The position numbers and the translations under genes were made by a program. This document shows, one piece after another, positions 22,616-31,873 of a DNA stretch of 64,000 nucleotides. The DNA lies in the NCBI RefSeq assembly GCF_900100015.1, contig NZ_FNDD01000029.1, positions 1 through 64,000 on the forward strand, read 5' to 3'. The DNA comes from Vibrio xiamenensis (lineage in GTDB: Bacteria; Pseudomonadota; Gammaproteobacteria; Enterobacterales; Vibrionaceae). A model generated the notes under the pieces. The model made no database searches, was not told where the DNA came from, and saw nothing but the letters and a program-made list of their open reading frames with translations. Numbering within the stretch: the first letter of the stretch is position 1; the number at the start of each line of letters is the position of its first letter.

Positions 22616-24565
22616 ATGGCGCGCTTATTTATTGCAGAAAAACCCAGTCTTGGTCGCGCCATCGCGGCGGCTTTGCCTAATCCTCAGAAAAAGGATCAAG
22701 GCTTTATTCGCTGCGCCAACGGTGACATTGTGACTTGGTGCATCGGTCATTTACTGGAGCAAGTTGAGCCCGATGCCTACGACGAGCGCTACAAAAAGTG
22801 GAATATGGCCGATCTGCCCATCGTTCCGCAGCAGTGGCAACTTAGGCCGCGAAAATCGGCCAGTAAGCAGCTCACTGTTGTGCGTAAACTGCTTAAAGAT
22901 GCCAGTGAAATCATTCATGCGGGCGACCCAGACCGCGAAGGGCAGTTGTTGGTCGACGAAGTGATCGATTACTGCAAAGTCAGCCAAAGCAAAAAAGCCA
23001 ATATTCAACGTTTGCTGATTAGCGATTTAAACTTGCCAGCGGTGAAGCGAGCACTGAGTCACATGCGCAGCAACCGCGATTTCATTCCTCTTTCTGTGTC
23101 TGCTTTAGCACGCTCCCGTGCGGATTGGTTGTATGGCATGAATATGTCGCGCGCTTACACCTTGCTTGGCCAAAAAGCCGGTTATCAAGGCGTACTTTCC
23201 GTTGGGCGAGTGCAAACGCCAGTGCTTGGGCTCGTGGTTCGCCGCGATGAAGAAATTGAAAACTTTGTTCCGCGCGACTATTTCACTCTCGATGCGTTGA
23301 TTCCCTATCAAGATGGGCAGCATAGCTTTGATATTCGAGCGCGCTGGAAACCGAGTGAGGCATGTAAGCCTTGGCAAGATGAAGAAGGGCGAGTGCTCAG
23401 CCGTAAATTGGTTGAAAATGTTGCCAGCCGAATTGCCAATCAACCGGCGACGGTCACCGAATCAGAGCAAAAGCAAACCAAACAAGCACCGCCGCTACCG
23501 TATTCGCTTTCTGCGCTGCAGATTGATGCGGCAAAACGCTATGCGATGAGTGCTCAACGCGTGTTGGATACCTGCCAGGCTTTGTATGAAAAGCACAAGC
23601 TGATCACTTATCCGCGTTCGGACAGTCGTTACCTGCCGCTGGAACACTTTGCTCAGGCACAAGCGGTCACCAGTGCGATCGCAAATAATGCCAAAGAGCT
23701 GCAAAGCGCAGTCTCGGGCGCGAATCTCAGCCTCAAATCCAAAGCGTGGAATGATAAAAAAGTCGATGCTCACCACGCGATCATTCCCACTCCAAAACAA
23801 GCGTCCGTCAACGCTTTGTCTGGTGATGAGATGAAAATCTATGCCCTGATTGCGCGCCAATATCTAATTCAATTCTATCCTGCGGCGGTATACGCAGAAG
23901 CGAAGCTGGTGTTTGATATTGCGGGCGGCATTTTTATTGCCAAAGGACGCCAGTTATTGTCGCCAGGTTGGAAGACCTTGATGGGCGGTAAGAACCAAGA
24001 AGATGATGACGGCGTCGATACGGTGCCGCCGCTTGAAAAAGGTCGCGTGTTGACTTGCCGTGAAGGCGAGATTAAAGATCGCAAAACTGAGCCGCCACGC
24101 CATTTTACCGAAGCCACTTTGCTGCAAGCGATGACCGGGATTGCCCGTTTTGTTGCTGATAAAGAGTTGAAAAAGATTTTGCGTGACACCGATGGTCTCG
24201 GCACTGAAGCAACTCGCGCTGGTATTTTAGACACGCTATTTAAGCGTCAGTTGCTTAAACGCCAAGGCAAAATTATTTTAAGTAGTGAAGCGGGAAGGGG
24301 CTTAATCCACGCGCTACCAAGTGAGTCAACCTATCCGGACATGACGGCACATTGGGAGCATCAGTTGCAGGCGATGGCAGAAAAGAATCAAGCTTATCAA
24401 CCTTTTATTCAAACACTGCAAAATCAGATAGAGCAGCTCATCAGTCAAGTTAAACAGGCGCCAGTGCCTGAGTCGTTGCGTTCGCTGCCTAAAGTGGAGC
24501 GCCCTGCGTTTCGAAAGTCGCGCAAGCGCACCACACGAAAAAGCACCAAAAAAGCCTCTGAATAA
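22616..24565 (+). CDS. topB: DNA topoisomerase III
   Basis: This 649-residue type IA topoisomerase decatenates single-stranded DNA junctions. The N-terminal Toprim domain shows RLFIAEKPSLGRAIAAALP and the metal motif DPDREGQLL. The active-site Tyr is in LITYPRSDSRYLP, and GLGTEATRA is in the central domain. The C-terminus ends in a short basic tail. Length matches E. coli TopB (653). Confidence 0.94.
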   Translation: MARLFIAEKPSLGRAIAAALPNPQKKDQGFIRCANGDIVTWCIGHLLEQVEPDAYDERYKKWNMADLPIVPQQWQLRPRKSASKQLTVVRKLLKDASEIIHAGDPDREGQLLVDEVIDYCKVSQSKKANIQRLLISDLNLPAVKRALSHMRSNRDFIPLSVSALARSRADWLYGMNMSRAYTLLGQKAGYQGVLSVGRVQTPVLGLVVRRDEEIENFVPRDYFTLDALIPYQDGQHSFDIRARWKPSEACKPWQDEEGRVLSRKLVENVASRIANQPATVTESEQKQTKQAPPLPYSLSALQIDAAKRYAMSAQRVLDTCQALYEKHKLITYPRSDSRYLPLEHFAQAQAVTSAIANNAKELQSAVSGANLSLKSKAWNDKKVDAHHAIIPTPKQASVNALSGDEMKIYALIARQYLIQFYPAAVYAEAKLVFDIAGGIFIAKGRQLLSPGWKTLMGGKNQEDDDGVDTVPPLEKGRVLTCREGEIKDRKTEPPRHFTEATLLQAMTGIARFVADKELKKILRDTDGLGTEATRAGILDTLFKRQLLKRQGKIILSSEAGRGLIHALPSESTYPDMTAHWEHQLQAMAEKNQAYQPFIQTLQNQIEQLISQVKQAPVPESLRSLPKVERPAFRKSRKRTTRKSTKKASE

Positions 24566-24573
24566 CGAATACT

Positions 24574-24604
24574 AAAAAGCCAGCGAAATATGCTGGCTTT
24601 TTAA
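24574..24604 (+). terminator. topB intrinsic terminator
   Basis: The 11-bp stem AAAAAGCCAGC/GCTGGCTTTTT with loop GAAATAT lies between convergent topB and an SDR gene and can work in both directions. Confidence 0.88.
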
Positions 24605-24641
24605 TCACTGTTATTGATAACCGTTTTTTGAAGATGAAAGC

Positions 24642-25328
24642 TTACCAAGGCAGCGGCGTGCCGTCATAGTTAATAAATTGTCCGGATTGTTCGAGTGTGC
24701 TGCTATCGATAACCTTGATTAAACCCAGTGCTGAGGTTTGAGTGTCTATGCTTGCATTCTTGCCGCCCATATCGGTTTTCACCCAGCCCGGGTGGAGGGC
24801 AAGTACGGTGACGCCAACTGGTTTGAGGTCATTACTTAAACTTTTGACTACCGAATTAAGCGCGGCTTTGGATGAGCGATACAGATAACCGCCGCCGGCG
24901 GTATTTTCGGTCATGCTACCGACTTTGGATGAAATACAGGCAATTTTCCTTAGTTCGCCTTGTTCAAGTAGCGGATAAAAGGCTTCAATTAATTTTTGCG
25001 GTGCAATGGCATTGATTTCAAACACTTTGCGCCATTCCTCGACATCAGTATGACCAAAGCCATAATTTTTCGGCCCGTAGTAGCCAGCGTTACAGATGAT
25101 CAAATCCAGCGCAGGAAGTTGCAATGCGAGTGCTGGTAGCGCCGTATAATCGGTAACCTCAAGTTGGTGGCAGGTGAGATTAGGGGAATGTTCGGCAAGG
25201 TCGATGAGCGCCGCTGAGTTATCTAGGTCGCGGTAGGTAGCATGTACATGCCAGCCTTTTTTAAGATATTGTTGAGTCAGGCTAAAACCGATGCCTCGAT
25301 TCGCGCCTGTAATAAATACGCGGTTCAT
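24642..25328 (-). CDS. Short-chain dehydrogenase/reductase (CsgA-like)
   Basis: The 228-residue SDR has the intact cofactor loop VFITGANRGIGFSL, the Asn motif IICNAGYYG, catalytic Ser (CISSKVG) and the YxxxK site in GYLYRSSKAALNS. It resembles the C-factor/sniffer-like SDR group, whose substrates are mostly unknown. AAAGGAG with 6-bp spacing fixes the ATG at 25328 and excludes a 20-residue upstream extension. It shows what a complete SDR looks like next to the degenerate one at 19831-20499. Confidence 0.88.
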   Translation of the reverse strand: MNRVFITGANRGIGFSLTQQYLKKGWHVHATYRDLDNSAALIDLAEHSPNLTCHQLEVTDYTALPALALQLPALDLIICNAGYYGPKNYGFGHTDVEEWRKVFEINAIAPQKLIEAFYPLLEQGELRKIACISSKVGSMTENTAGGGYLYRSSKAALNSVVKSLSNDLKPVGVTVLALHPGWVKTDMGGKNASIDTQTSALGLIKVIDSSTLEQSGQFINYDGTPLPW

Positions 25329-25504
25329 AATGGACTCCTTTTCGCACTTATTATGGTCTATTTTGCGCGGCTTGAAAGCGAAACGCAAACCGTAGGTAAA
25401 GCCCGGTTCACAGTTTGGCTGTAGGATTAGAACAAAACCTTATCTGTAGTAACTAACTGATTTATATGAATACTATTTGAGTATTAAACCGATTGAAGAG
25501 TGCA

Positions 25505-26428
25505 ATGATTCCACTGATTTACCATTCAATATATTCGCAATTGATTTTGCCCGCGAAACACCGCTATCCGATCAGTAAATATGGTTTGCTCTACCAAGCG
25601 GTGTGCGAGCAACAGCAAAACGATCTCAGTTGGGCTGGGCAGTTTGAGTTTTTTGAGCCGCAACCACTTAGCCTAGATGCAGTAAAAGGCGTGCATGACG
25701 CAGACTATGTCGATGCTTTAGTTCGCGGTGAGCTTCCTGCCGCTAAGATGCGTCGCATTGGTTTTCCGTGGAGTGAGCGCTTAATTGAACGCACTTTAAT
25801 GTCGGCTGGAGGAACGTGTTTAACCGCGCAGTTGGCAGCAGAACACGGCGTTGCTATCCACTTAAGTGGCGGTTATCACCATGCTCATTATGATTTTGGT
25901 AGCGGGTTTTGCTTGTTTAACGATTTGGTGTTGGCTGCCCAACATGCACTGAGCTTGCCGCATATTGGAAAAGTGCTGATTGTCGACAGCGATGTGCATC
26001 ATGGCGATGGCACTGCGACCTTATGTGCCAATCGCCAAGATATTATTACGCTCTCTTTTCATTGCGACAAAAATTTTCCTGCGCGCAAGCCGAATTCCAC
26101 CATCGATATTTCTTTGCCGAGAGAGACCGGCAGCGACGAATTTTTACAGCAATTCACCTCTGCAGTGAGTACGGCGGTGGCGCTCTATCAGCCCGATTTT
26201 ATCCTTTACGATGCAGGCGTAGACATCCATCAAGACGACGAATTGGGTTATTTAAACGTCAGCAGTGAAGCGCTGTTTGAACGAGATTGTTTTATGTTTG
26301 CGCTTGCTAAGCAACACGATTGTCCTATTGCCTGTGTGGTTGGGGGCGGCTATCGAGACAATCACGCCAGTTTGGTTCCTTTGCATCTGAATTTAATCCA
26401 TGCAGCGCATCAAATTTGCGTAGAATAA
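25505..26428 (+). CDS. Histone deacetylase/acetylpolyamine amidohydrolase family protein
   Basis: The 307-residue protein carries the zinc hydrolase signatures: HLSGGYHHAHYDFGSGFCLF (His-His dyad), VDSDVHHGDGTATL (metal ligands Asp and His) and YDAGVDIHQDDELG. Bacterial relatives deacetylate small molecules or lysine side chains; the substrate is not inferable. Start: ATG at 25505; the TTG at 25493 is also possible. No neighbour suggests a pathway. Confidence 0.88.
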   Translation: MIPLIYHSIYSQLILPAKHRYPISKYGLLYQAVCEQQQNDLSWAGQFEFFEPQPLSLDAVKGVHDADYVDALVRGELPAAKMRRIGFPWSERLIERTLMSAGGTCLTAQLAAEHGVAIHLSGGYHHAHYDFGSGFCLFNDLVLAAQHALSLPHIGKVLIVDSDVHHGDGTATLCANRQDIITLSFHCDKNFPARKPNSTIDISLPRETGSDEFLQQFTSAVSTAVALYQPDFILYDAGVDIHQDDELGYLNVSSEALFERDCFMFALAKQHDCPIACVVGGGYRDNHASLVPLHLNLIHAAHQICVE

Positions 26429-26632
26429 GCCAATGGTTACAAGCTCACTATTAACCTTTTGATGTAATCAATCCATTTAAAAATGAACTATTTGCTGTTT
26501 TATTGTTAAAAAAATTAGTACATTAGCGAACACTTTATCACCACAGCAAAAATCGCTGACTGTTCTATTCTTGTGTAAGACCTAGTTTCAGCGGACAGGC
26601 GTTTATGGATATGCATTCTTGCGGGAGATTTC

Positions 26633-27937
26633 ATGTTTAACAGCAAAAAACTCACCAAACGGGTTGAGGAATTAGAGCAACAATTGCTGCTTCTCAACGC
26701 CTTTAATTCGTCAATCAAAACCAAAGTACCGTTCATTGAGTTTACTCCGGACGGGCACATTGTGTATGCCAATGAGCTGCTTCTAGATGTGATGGGGTAT
26801 TCGCTCGATGAAGTGAAAGGTGAGCATCACCGCGTGTTGTGTTTTCCAGAAGATACCGCCAAGCCAGAATATAAAAAGCTTTGGGATAACCTTGCTAAAG
26901 GCCATCCGCAAGAGGGGCGTTTTATTCGTAAAAATAAAGCCGACAAAGCCGTGTGGCTTGCGGCAACTTATTTACCGATTCAAGATAGTCGTGGCAAAGT
27001 GATTTCAGTGGTTAAAGTGGCGTCAGATGTGACCGAAGAACAAGTTCAGCTTGAGCGTGTAACCGCAGAGCAAAACGCCATTGAGCATTCTCTAGCGGTG
27101 ATTGAATTTACGCCAGATGGCCACATTCTCGATGCCAATAGTAATTTCCTAAAATGTATGGGATATAGCAAGTTATCCGATATACAAGGCAAGCATCATC
27201 GCATGTTTTGCGATAGTGAATTCTATGAGAAGAATCCGAATTTTTGGCAAGAACTTGCGAAAGGTAAATTTCAAACTGGATTATTTCAGCGCGTTGACCG
27301 TTATGGAAAACGTATCTGGCTTGAGGCGACTTATAACCCTGTTTATAACCACGCAAACGAAGTGGTGCGGATTATCAAAATGGCCAGCGATATCACTGAA
27401 CGAGTCGAGCAGGCGATGACAGTGCGCGATGCTGCGCATACGTCGCTAAGCATTGCCAAAGAGACCGAAACCAGCGCGCGAGAAGGCAAACGTTCGATAG
27501 AGAATCTATTGTCTAATTCGATTGAGATCAATCGCGCGGTAGAGCAAGTGTCACTGATGATTGATAACCTGAATAATCAGTCGCGCAGCGTTGAAGCGAT
27601 CATTTCTACCATTAGCGGTATCGCAGAGCAAACCAATCTACTTGCTCTGAATGCGGCGATTGAGGCAGCGCGTGCTGGTGAGCAAGGCCGCGGGTTTGCA
27701 GTGGTTGCTGACGAAGTGCGTAAATTGGCGGCGCGCACCTCGGAATCAACCGCAGAAATTACCGCTGTGATTAATAAAAACAGTGAAATCACCGCTAAGA
27801 TAGACGAGCAAATTAAAGTGGTCTGCGAAAAATCAGCCACAGGTGAGCAGCAAACTAACGAAATCGCAGGCGTTATTGACGACATCGAAAAAGACGCCGG
27901 AAAAGTCGTTGATACCGTGAAGCGTTTATCGATTTAA
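26633..27937 (+). CDS. Soluble PAS-PAS methyl-accepting chemotaxis protein
   Basis: The 434-residue receptor has no membrane segment. Order: a short coiled-coil start (residues 1-25), PAS 1 (about 35-150, FTPDGHIVYANELLLDVMGY), PAS 2 (about 155-265, FTPDGHILDANSNFLKCMGY), then an MCP signalling hairpin with EQTNLLALNAAIEAARAG and GRGFAVVADEVRKLA. The two PAS domains end in similar VVKVASDVTEE/IIKMASDITER linkers and look like an internal duplication. Such receptors usually sense redox or cytoplasmic signals through PAS cofactors. It is convergent with another soluble MCP (28026-30026). Confidence 0.92.
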   Translation: MFNSKKLTKRVEELEQQLLLLNAFNSSIKTKVPFIEFTPDGHIVYANELLLDVMGYSLDEVKGEHHRVLCFPEDTAKPEYKKLWDNLAKGHPQEGRFIRKNKADKAVWLAATYLPIQDSRGKVISVVKVASDVTEEQVQLERVTAEQNAIEHSLAVIEFTPDGHILDANSNFLKCMGYSKLSDIQGKHHRMFCDSEFYEKNPNFWQELAKGKFQTGLFQRVDRYGKRIWLEATYNPVYNHANEVVRIIKMASDITERVEQAMTVRDAAHTSLSIAKETETSAREGKRSIENLLSNSIEINRAVEQVSLMIDNLNNQSRSVEAIISTISGIAEQTNLLALNAAIEAARAGEQGRGFAVVADEVRKLAARTSESTAEITAVINKNSEITAKIDEQIKVVCEKSATGEQQTNEIAGVIDDIEKDAGKVVDTVKRLSI

Positions 27938-27980
27938 ATCGTGACAGACTCAATGAGTCTTGTCTTAAACCGCATTAGCG

Positions 27981-28010
27981 AAAAAGCCTCTCAATAGAGA
28001 GGCTTTGTTG
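27981..28010. terminator. Terminator between the two convergent chemoreceptor genes
   Basis: The 10-bp perfect stem AAAGCCTCTC/GAGAGGCTTT with loop AATA has A residues on the left and TGTTGTTTT on the right, so it can act in both directions. Confidence 0.85.
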
Positions 28011-28025
28011 TTTTAAGCCGTGCGC

Positions 28026-30026
28026 TTAGCGTTTGGCGAATTGGCTTAAGGTGTCGATCAGTGCGGTTTCTTGTTCAATATGCTCGATGTTTTGCTGGGT
28101 AGCGTCGGCGCGGGCAATGTCGCTTTCAGCCATCGATGCGGTATTTTGCGAGTTTTGTGCCAGAACGGTGAGGTCTTGGCTAAACTTCGCCGATTCGGAT
28201 TCAATCACACTTAACACGCTGTTGATGCTATCGATGCCTTGGGCGATATCATCAATTGAGCCTGTCACTTGCTCAATGGTCTGGGTGGTTTCTTGAACAC
28301 TCGACTGAGTTCGTTTGGATAGCGCTCGTACCTCGTCGGCGACGACTGCAAATCCGCGTCCGGCTTCACCTGCGCGGGCTGCTTCGATGGCGGCATTGAG
28401 CGCCAGTAAGTTGGTTTGTTCGGCAATACCACTGATGGATTGCACGATGTTAACGATGCGATCGGCACTGTTTTTGAGTTTATTCATGTCCTCAAGCAAA
28501 TTCTGACGCTGAGATTGTTGGTGATTGACCTGGTCCATAAACACAGTGAACTGTTTGGCGAGGTCTTTTTGCTGTCCTGCGGCGTGCGACGCTTGTTCAG
28601 CGCTGGTTTGCAGTTGAGCTGTGGTTGATTGCAACTGCGGATAAATGTCTTTCATTGAGGTTATGACGCTGGCTTGCAGGGCATTGATTTTTTGTTCGCT
28701 GACCAATTTCGCACGCAGATAATAGTTGATAAAAGAGGCAAGGTGAAAAGGGTAATTATCGGCGTAGTCGTCACTAAAGCTTTGACCTTCATTGACTTTA
28801 AAAAAGCCTACAGAGGTAATGGTTTGGTTTTGGTGCACGCCAAGGAATTCCCCAAAGGTTGAAAAACCCGATAAGCAGACACCATCAAAGGTCGAAACTT
28901 GGTTGAGTTTATCGCTGTTGTTTAAGCGGCGCAAAATACAGTCGTTGGCGATAAAGGCCACCGGTTTACTAGGTTTGCCTTGCATAAAGGTTTTGTAGTC
29001 ACGAGTGGTCGATTCGGCAAAATCTTTGGCTTTTACTAACAGCAGTCGCTCGCCAAAGCTGAAATCACTGAAAAACGCTAAGCTGCCGTCTGGGTTAATG
29101 TTGGCGACCGAGCGAATGAATAAATCCCCTTCAATATCAATAGCAAAGGAATATTTATTGAGTTTGTTCGCCAGTTCAGAGGACGAACAGTGAAAGTGGT
29201 TTTCTAACCACTGTGCGGGCGTGACTAAGTTCATATTGTCATCGAGGACAGTATGCAAAGTGCGGGTAAACGGATTGAAGTCCACCACATCAAAGCCTTT
29301 GCCGGTCGGTTCAAAGTTATGACTTTTCATTAAACCGTAGCGATAGTCTGCGCCGATTTTGGCAAAGCATAGAAGCACTTTGCCTTTTTGAATTTGGCCG
29401 TCAAGGGCGACATCGGCTTGCTGGAAGTCGAGTTTGCCACCGGCGCTACCACCAATGAAATAACACGGGAAGCGTTTGCTGCGATAAAGGGCTTGAGTAA
29501 AAAAGTCTTCGCAACCTGTGACGCCATCAAAGTAGGTGAGAGCAAGGGTATTTTTGCTGTCGATAGCAAACGGCACCTGAATGCGCTCAAGCTCAGTTTG
29601 GATTTTTTTGATTCGCTGCGTTGAGGCATTTGCCAAATCGCTTTGGTTCGGTGTGTCTTGATTAAACAGTGAAACACTATGAATCGACAGCTGGCTAAAA
29701 ATACGTTCAGAAAAGCTGTGCAGTACAATACCGTCCCATGAATTGGGTGTGTCGTGATATAGCTTATCGCCTTTAGCGCCGAGTTCCCCAGCAGTCATCA
29801 CCGAGATAACGTGTTTTGCAAAGGGCATCGCAGCCTTGAGTTTTTTGCTGACCTCGGCAAAAGCGCAATGCGGTGAAACAAACGCTAGCACGATGGCAGT
29901 ACCGCCATCGACGTCCAAGGTTTGTAAGTTGGGCGCTGAAATCTGAGCGCTGGTGATAAAGTGAGTAGCAGAAACGCGTTCGGCGGATTTTACCCGCTTG
30001 GCCGCGGTTTTTTTTCTAAACAACAT
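28026..30026 (-). CDS. FIST-domain methyl-accepting chemotaxis protein
   Basis: The 666-residue soluble receptor has an N-terminal FIST sensor (about residues 25-440; TAIVLAFVSPHCAFAEV, CYFIGGSAGG and FVRS-like blocks with a FIST_C-type second half). A Gln-rich coiled coil (about 475-530) and an MCP signalling domain with EQTNLLALNAAIEAARAG follow. FIST domains are predicted to bind small ligands, perhaps amino acids. No transmembrane or HAMP region was seen. AAGGATG upstream fixes the ATG at 30026, not the upstream 30080. It would feed the cytoplasmic CheA/CheW array. Confidence 0.9.
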   Translation of the reverse strand: MLFRKKTAAKRVKSAERVSATHFITSAQISAPNLQTLDVDGGTAIVLAFVSPHCAFAEVSKKLKAAMPFAKHVISVMTAGELGAKGDKLYHDTPNSWDGIVLHSFSERIFSQLSIHSVSLFNQDTPNQSDLANASTQRIKKIQTELERIQVPFAIDSKNTLALTYFDGVTGCEDFFTQALYRSKRFPCYFIGGSAGGKLDFQQADVALDGQIQKGKVLLCFAKIGADYRYGLMKSHNFEPTGKGFDVVDFNPFTRTLHTVLDDNMNLVTPAQWLENHFHCSSSELANKLNKYSFAIDIEGDLFIRSVANINPDGSLAFFSDFSFGERLLLVKAKDFAESTTRDYKTFMQGKPSKPVAFIANDCILRRLNNSDKLNQVSTFDGVCLSGFSTFGEFLGVHQNQTITSVGFFKVNEGQSFSDDYADNYPFHLASFINYYLRAKLVSEQKINALQASVITSMKDIYPQLQSTTAQLQTSAEQASHAAGQQKDLAKQFTVFMDQVNHQQSQRQNLLEDMNKLKNSADRIVNIVQSISGIAEQTNLLALNAAIEAARAGEAGRGFAVVADEVRALSKRTQSSVQETTQTIEQVTGSIDDIAQGIDSINSVLSVIESESAKFSQDLTVLAQNSQNTASMAESDIARADATQQNIEHIEQETALIDTLSQFAKR

Positions 30027-30241
30027 GCTTGCATCCTTAATATTCCCGATTGACCGTCTAAGCGGCCATAAATCAATCAAAAAAGAGTGTTTATTAGAAT
30101 AATGTGAGTAAATATCACTGATAGGTTTTTATTGGCTTAGTTAAAGAGTAATGGATAGTGCCAAGAACGCCATTTTATAAATTTATTAGCAAAGGCTAAA
30201 GTAAGATTTATTTAAAATTCAGATTGTTGAGGCGGGATGAT

Positions 30242-30270
30242 CAAAAAGGCAGCGCAATGTGCGCTGCCTT
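30242..30270 (-). terminator. Pectate lyase gene terminator
   Basis: The 10-bp perfect stem AAGGCAGCGC/GCGCTGCCTT with loop AATGT is followed on the minus strand by a run of T residues. It lies 19 bp after the stop. Confidence 0.85.
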
Positions 30271-30289
30271 GCATTCGAAACGGAGTTGG

Positions 30290-31873
30290 TTATTGAGGGC
30301 CTGTACCGCCATCAACTTCATCCCCTAACTCGCTTGGATCTTCGAGTGAGTAGGAGTACATATCGATGTCACTAAACACAGTCGAACCGCTGTCTTTGTA
30401 TTGGTCAGTGGCTGAGACGCCAGTGTAGGTGTTGTCTGAGGCATCAAAGTAGGCATCGCCAATATTCCAGTGCGGTTTAGCGCTGTTTTCGAAGTAGTTG
30501 TTTTCAACCAAAACTTCTGCGCTGTCATCACCACCAATTGAGAAGTAAGTGATGTCTTTCCAGTAGTTGTTGAATAGGTGCACGCGCGCATCTTCACCAT
30601 CCACTTTCGGGTTACGGCCAGCGGCGGTATCCCAGAAGTTGTGGTGGAAGGTCACTTGCGAGTTATCAACTAAGTTGGTGTACCAGTGTTGGTTGGCACA
30701 CACTTGCTCGTTGTAGCCATAGAAGCGGTTCCAACTTAGCGTGACGTTTTGGCTATCGCCAACATCCACATATCCATCACTGATTTCGCTAAACGCGACA
30801 TGGTCAATCCAAACGTGGGAACTATCATCAACTGAAATACCGTCACCTGCTTCAACTAAGGCTGGGTTGATGTCTTTAATGGTTAGGTTACGAATAATGA
30901 CGTTGGTTTGACCATTGATGTTCAAACTTGCTCCTGAAATGGTCGAGCTGCTGCCAAGACCTTCTAAGGTTTTGTTTGAACCGACAGTCAAAGTGGTTTC
31001 GTTACGAGTCACGTTGACGGTATCATCAGAGTCGCTACCAAGCTCGGTACAGGTTTGGCTACCCACTGGAACTCGATACCAAGTTTTACCATCGTCGCCC
31101 CAATCTGCGCAGTCAAGCGGGCATGTCGCTACAGTGCGATCTGAGGTGTGACAGTCAATGGTGGTGCCGTCGGGGATTTGAATCACGGCTGCGCTAGATG
31201 AAGAAAGCGCATCGCTCAAATCATCGCAAGTCGTGACAGTGATAGCTGTGGTGCTACCGCCACCTGTGGTGGTAGACAAACCATCATCACCAGACTGCGC
31301 TGCAAAACCGACCAAATCATCATCTGATTCACTTTCACATGACCCTGAAATTGGGTTGATGTACCAGCGCTGTGAACTGCCCGCCGCATCTTCATTCTGG
31401 TATACGTTGTCTTCGTTGTCTGAGCCTTCAACAGTTAACGACATTTCGCTGTTTTTATTCACGATATTAAAGCCGCCTGATGACGATGCTTTGAGTGACC
31501 AGCGTTGGTTGTCGCCTTCCCAATCTTCGTATACCAATACGTTGGCGCCGTTGGAGGTCGATGAGTTCAACACATCCAGCACTTTACTGTTATAACTTGA
31601 TTTGATGACCCAGTAGCCATCGCTGTCTTGAGTGAGCACGAACTGCTGGTTGGTGCCGCCCCAATATTCATAAGTGATGACGTTGGGTGCGTCACTGGTG
31701 TCTGAGGTATTAACATCGAGCGCAAGGCCCGAGCCACGGTTAATAATTGAATAGGTGTTGCCAGATGTTGGGGTGACCGTACAGTTTTCTGCACTGGCGG
31801 CAAAACTGGTAAAAGCAACCAATATAAAAGCTAAGTGCTTATGCCATCGACGTATTTTTCTTATTAATTCCAT
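30290..31873 (-). CDS. Secreted pectate lyase (PL1-like) with N-terminal ricin-type lectin domain
   Basis: The 527-residue protein has a signal peptide (HLAFILVAFTSFAASA), then a ricin B-like beta-trefoil (about residues 30-180) with repeated QRW/QFV motifs. A low-complexity linker follows, and then a right-handed beta-helix pectate lyase domain with VWIDHVAFSEISDGYVDV and GRNPKVDGEDARVHLFNNYW. The PelC-type RxPxxR motif is present as RNPKVD, keeping the catalytic Arg but not the second one. It should cleave polygalacturonate outside the cell, with the trefoil binding carbohydrate. TAGGAAA before the ATG at 31873 supports this start. Confidence 0.87.
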   Translation of the reverse strand: MELIRKIRRWHKHLAFILVAFTSFAASAENCTVTPTSGNTYSIINRGSGLALDVNTSDTSDAPNVITYEYWGGTNQQFVLTQDSDGYWVIKSSYNSKVLDVLNSSTSNGANVLVYEDWEGDNQRWSLKASSSGGFNIVNKNSEMSLTVEGSDNEDNVYQNEDAAGSSQRWYINPISGSCESESDDDLVGFAAQSGDDGLSTTTGGGSTTAITVTTCDDLSDALSSSSAAVIQIPDGTTIDCHTSDRTVATCPLDCADWGDDGKTWYRVPVGSQTCTELGSDSDDTVNVTRNETTLTVGSNKTLEGLGSSSTISGASLNINGQTNVIIRNLTIKDINPALVEAGDGISVDDSSHVWIDHVAFSEISDGYVDVGDSQNVTLSWNRFYGYNEQVCANQHWYTNLVDNSQVTFHHNFWDTAAGRNPKVDGEDARVHLFNNYWKDITYFSIGGDDSAEVLVENNYFENSAKPHWNIGDAYFDASDNTYTGVSATDQYKDSGSTVFSDIDMYSYSLEDPSELGDEVDGGTGPQ

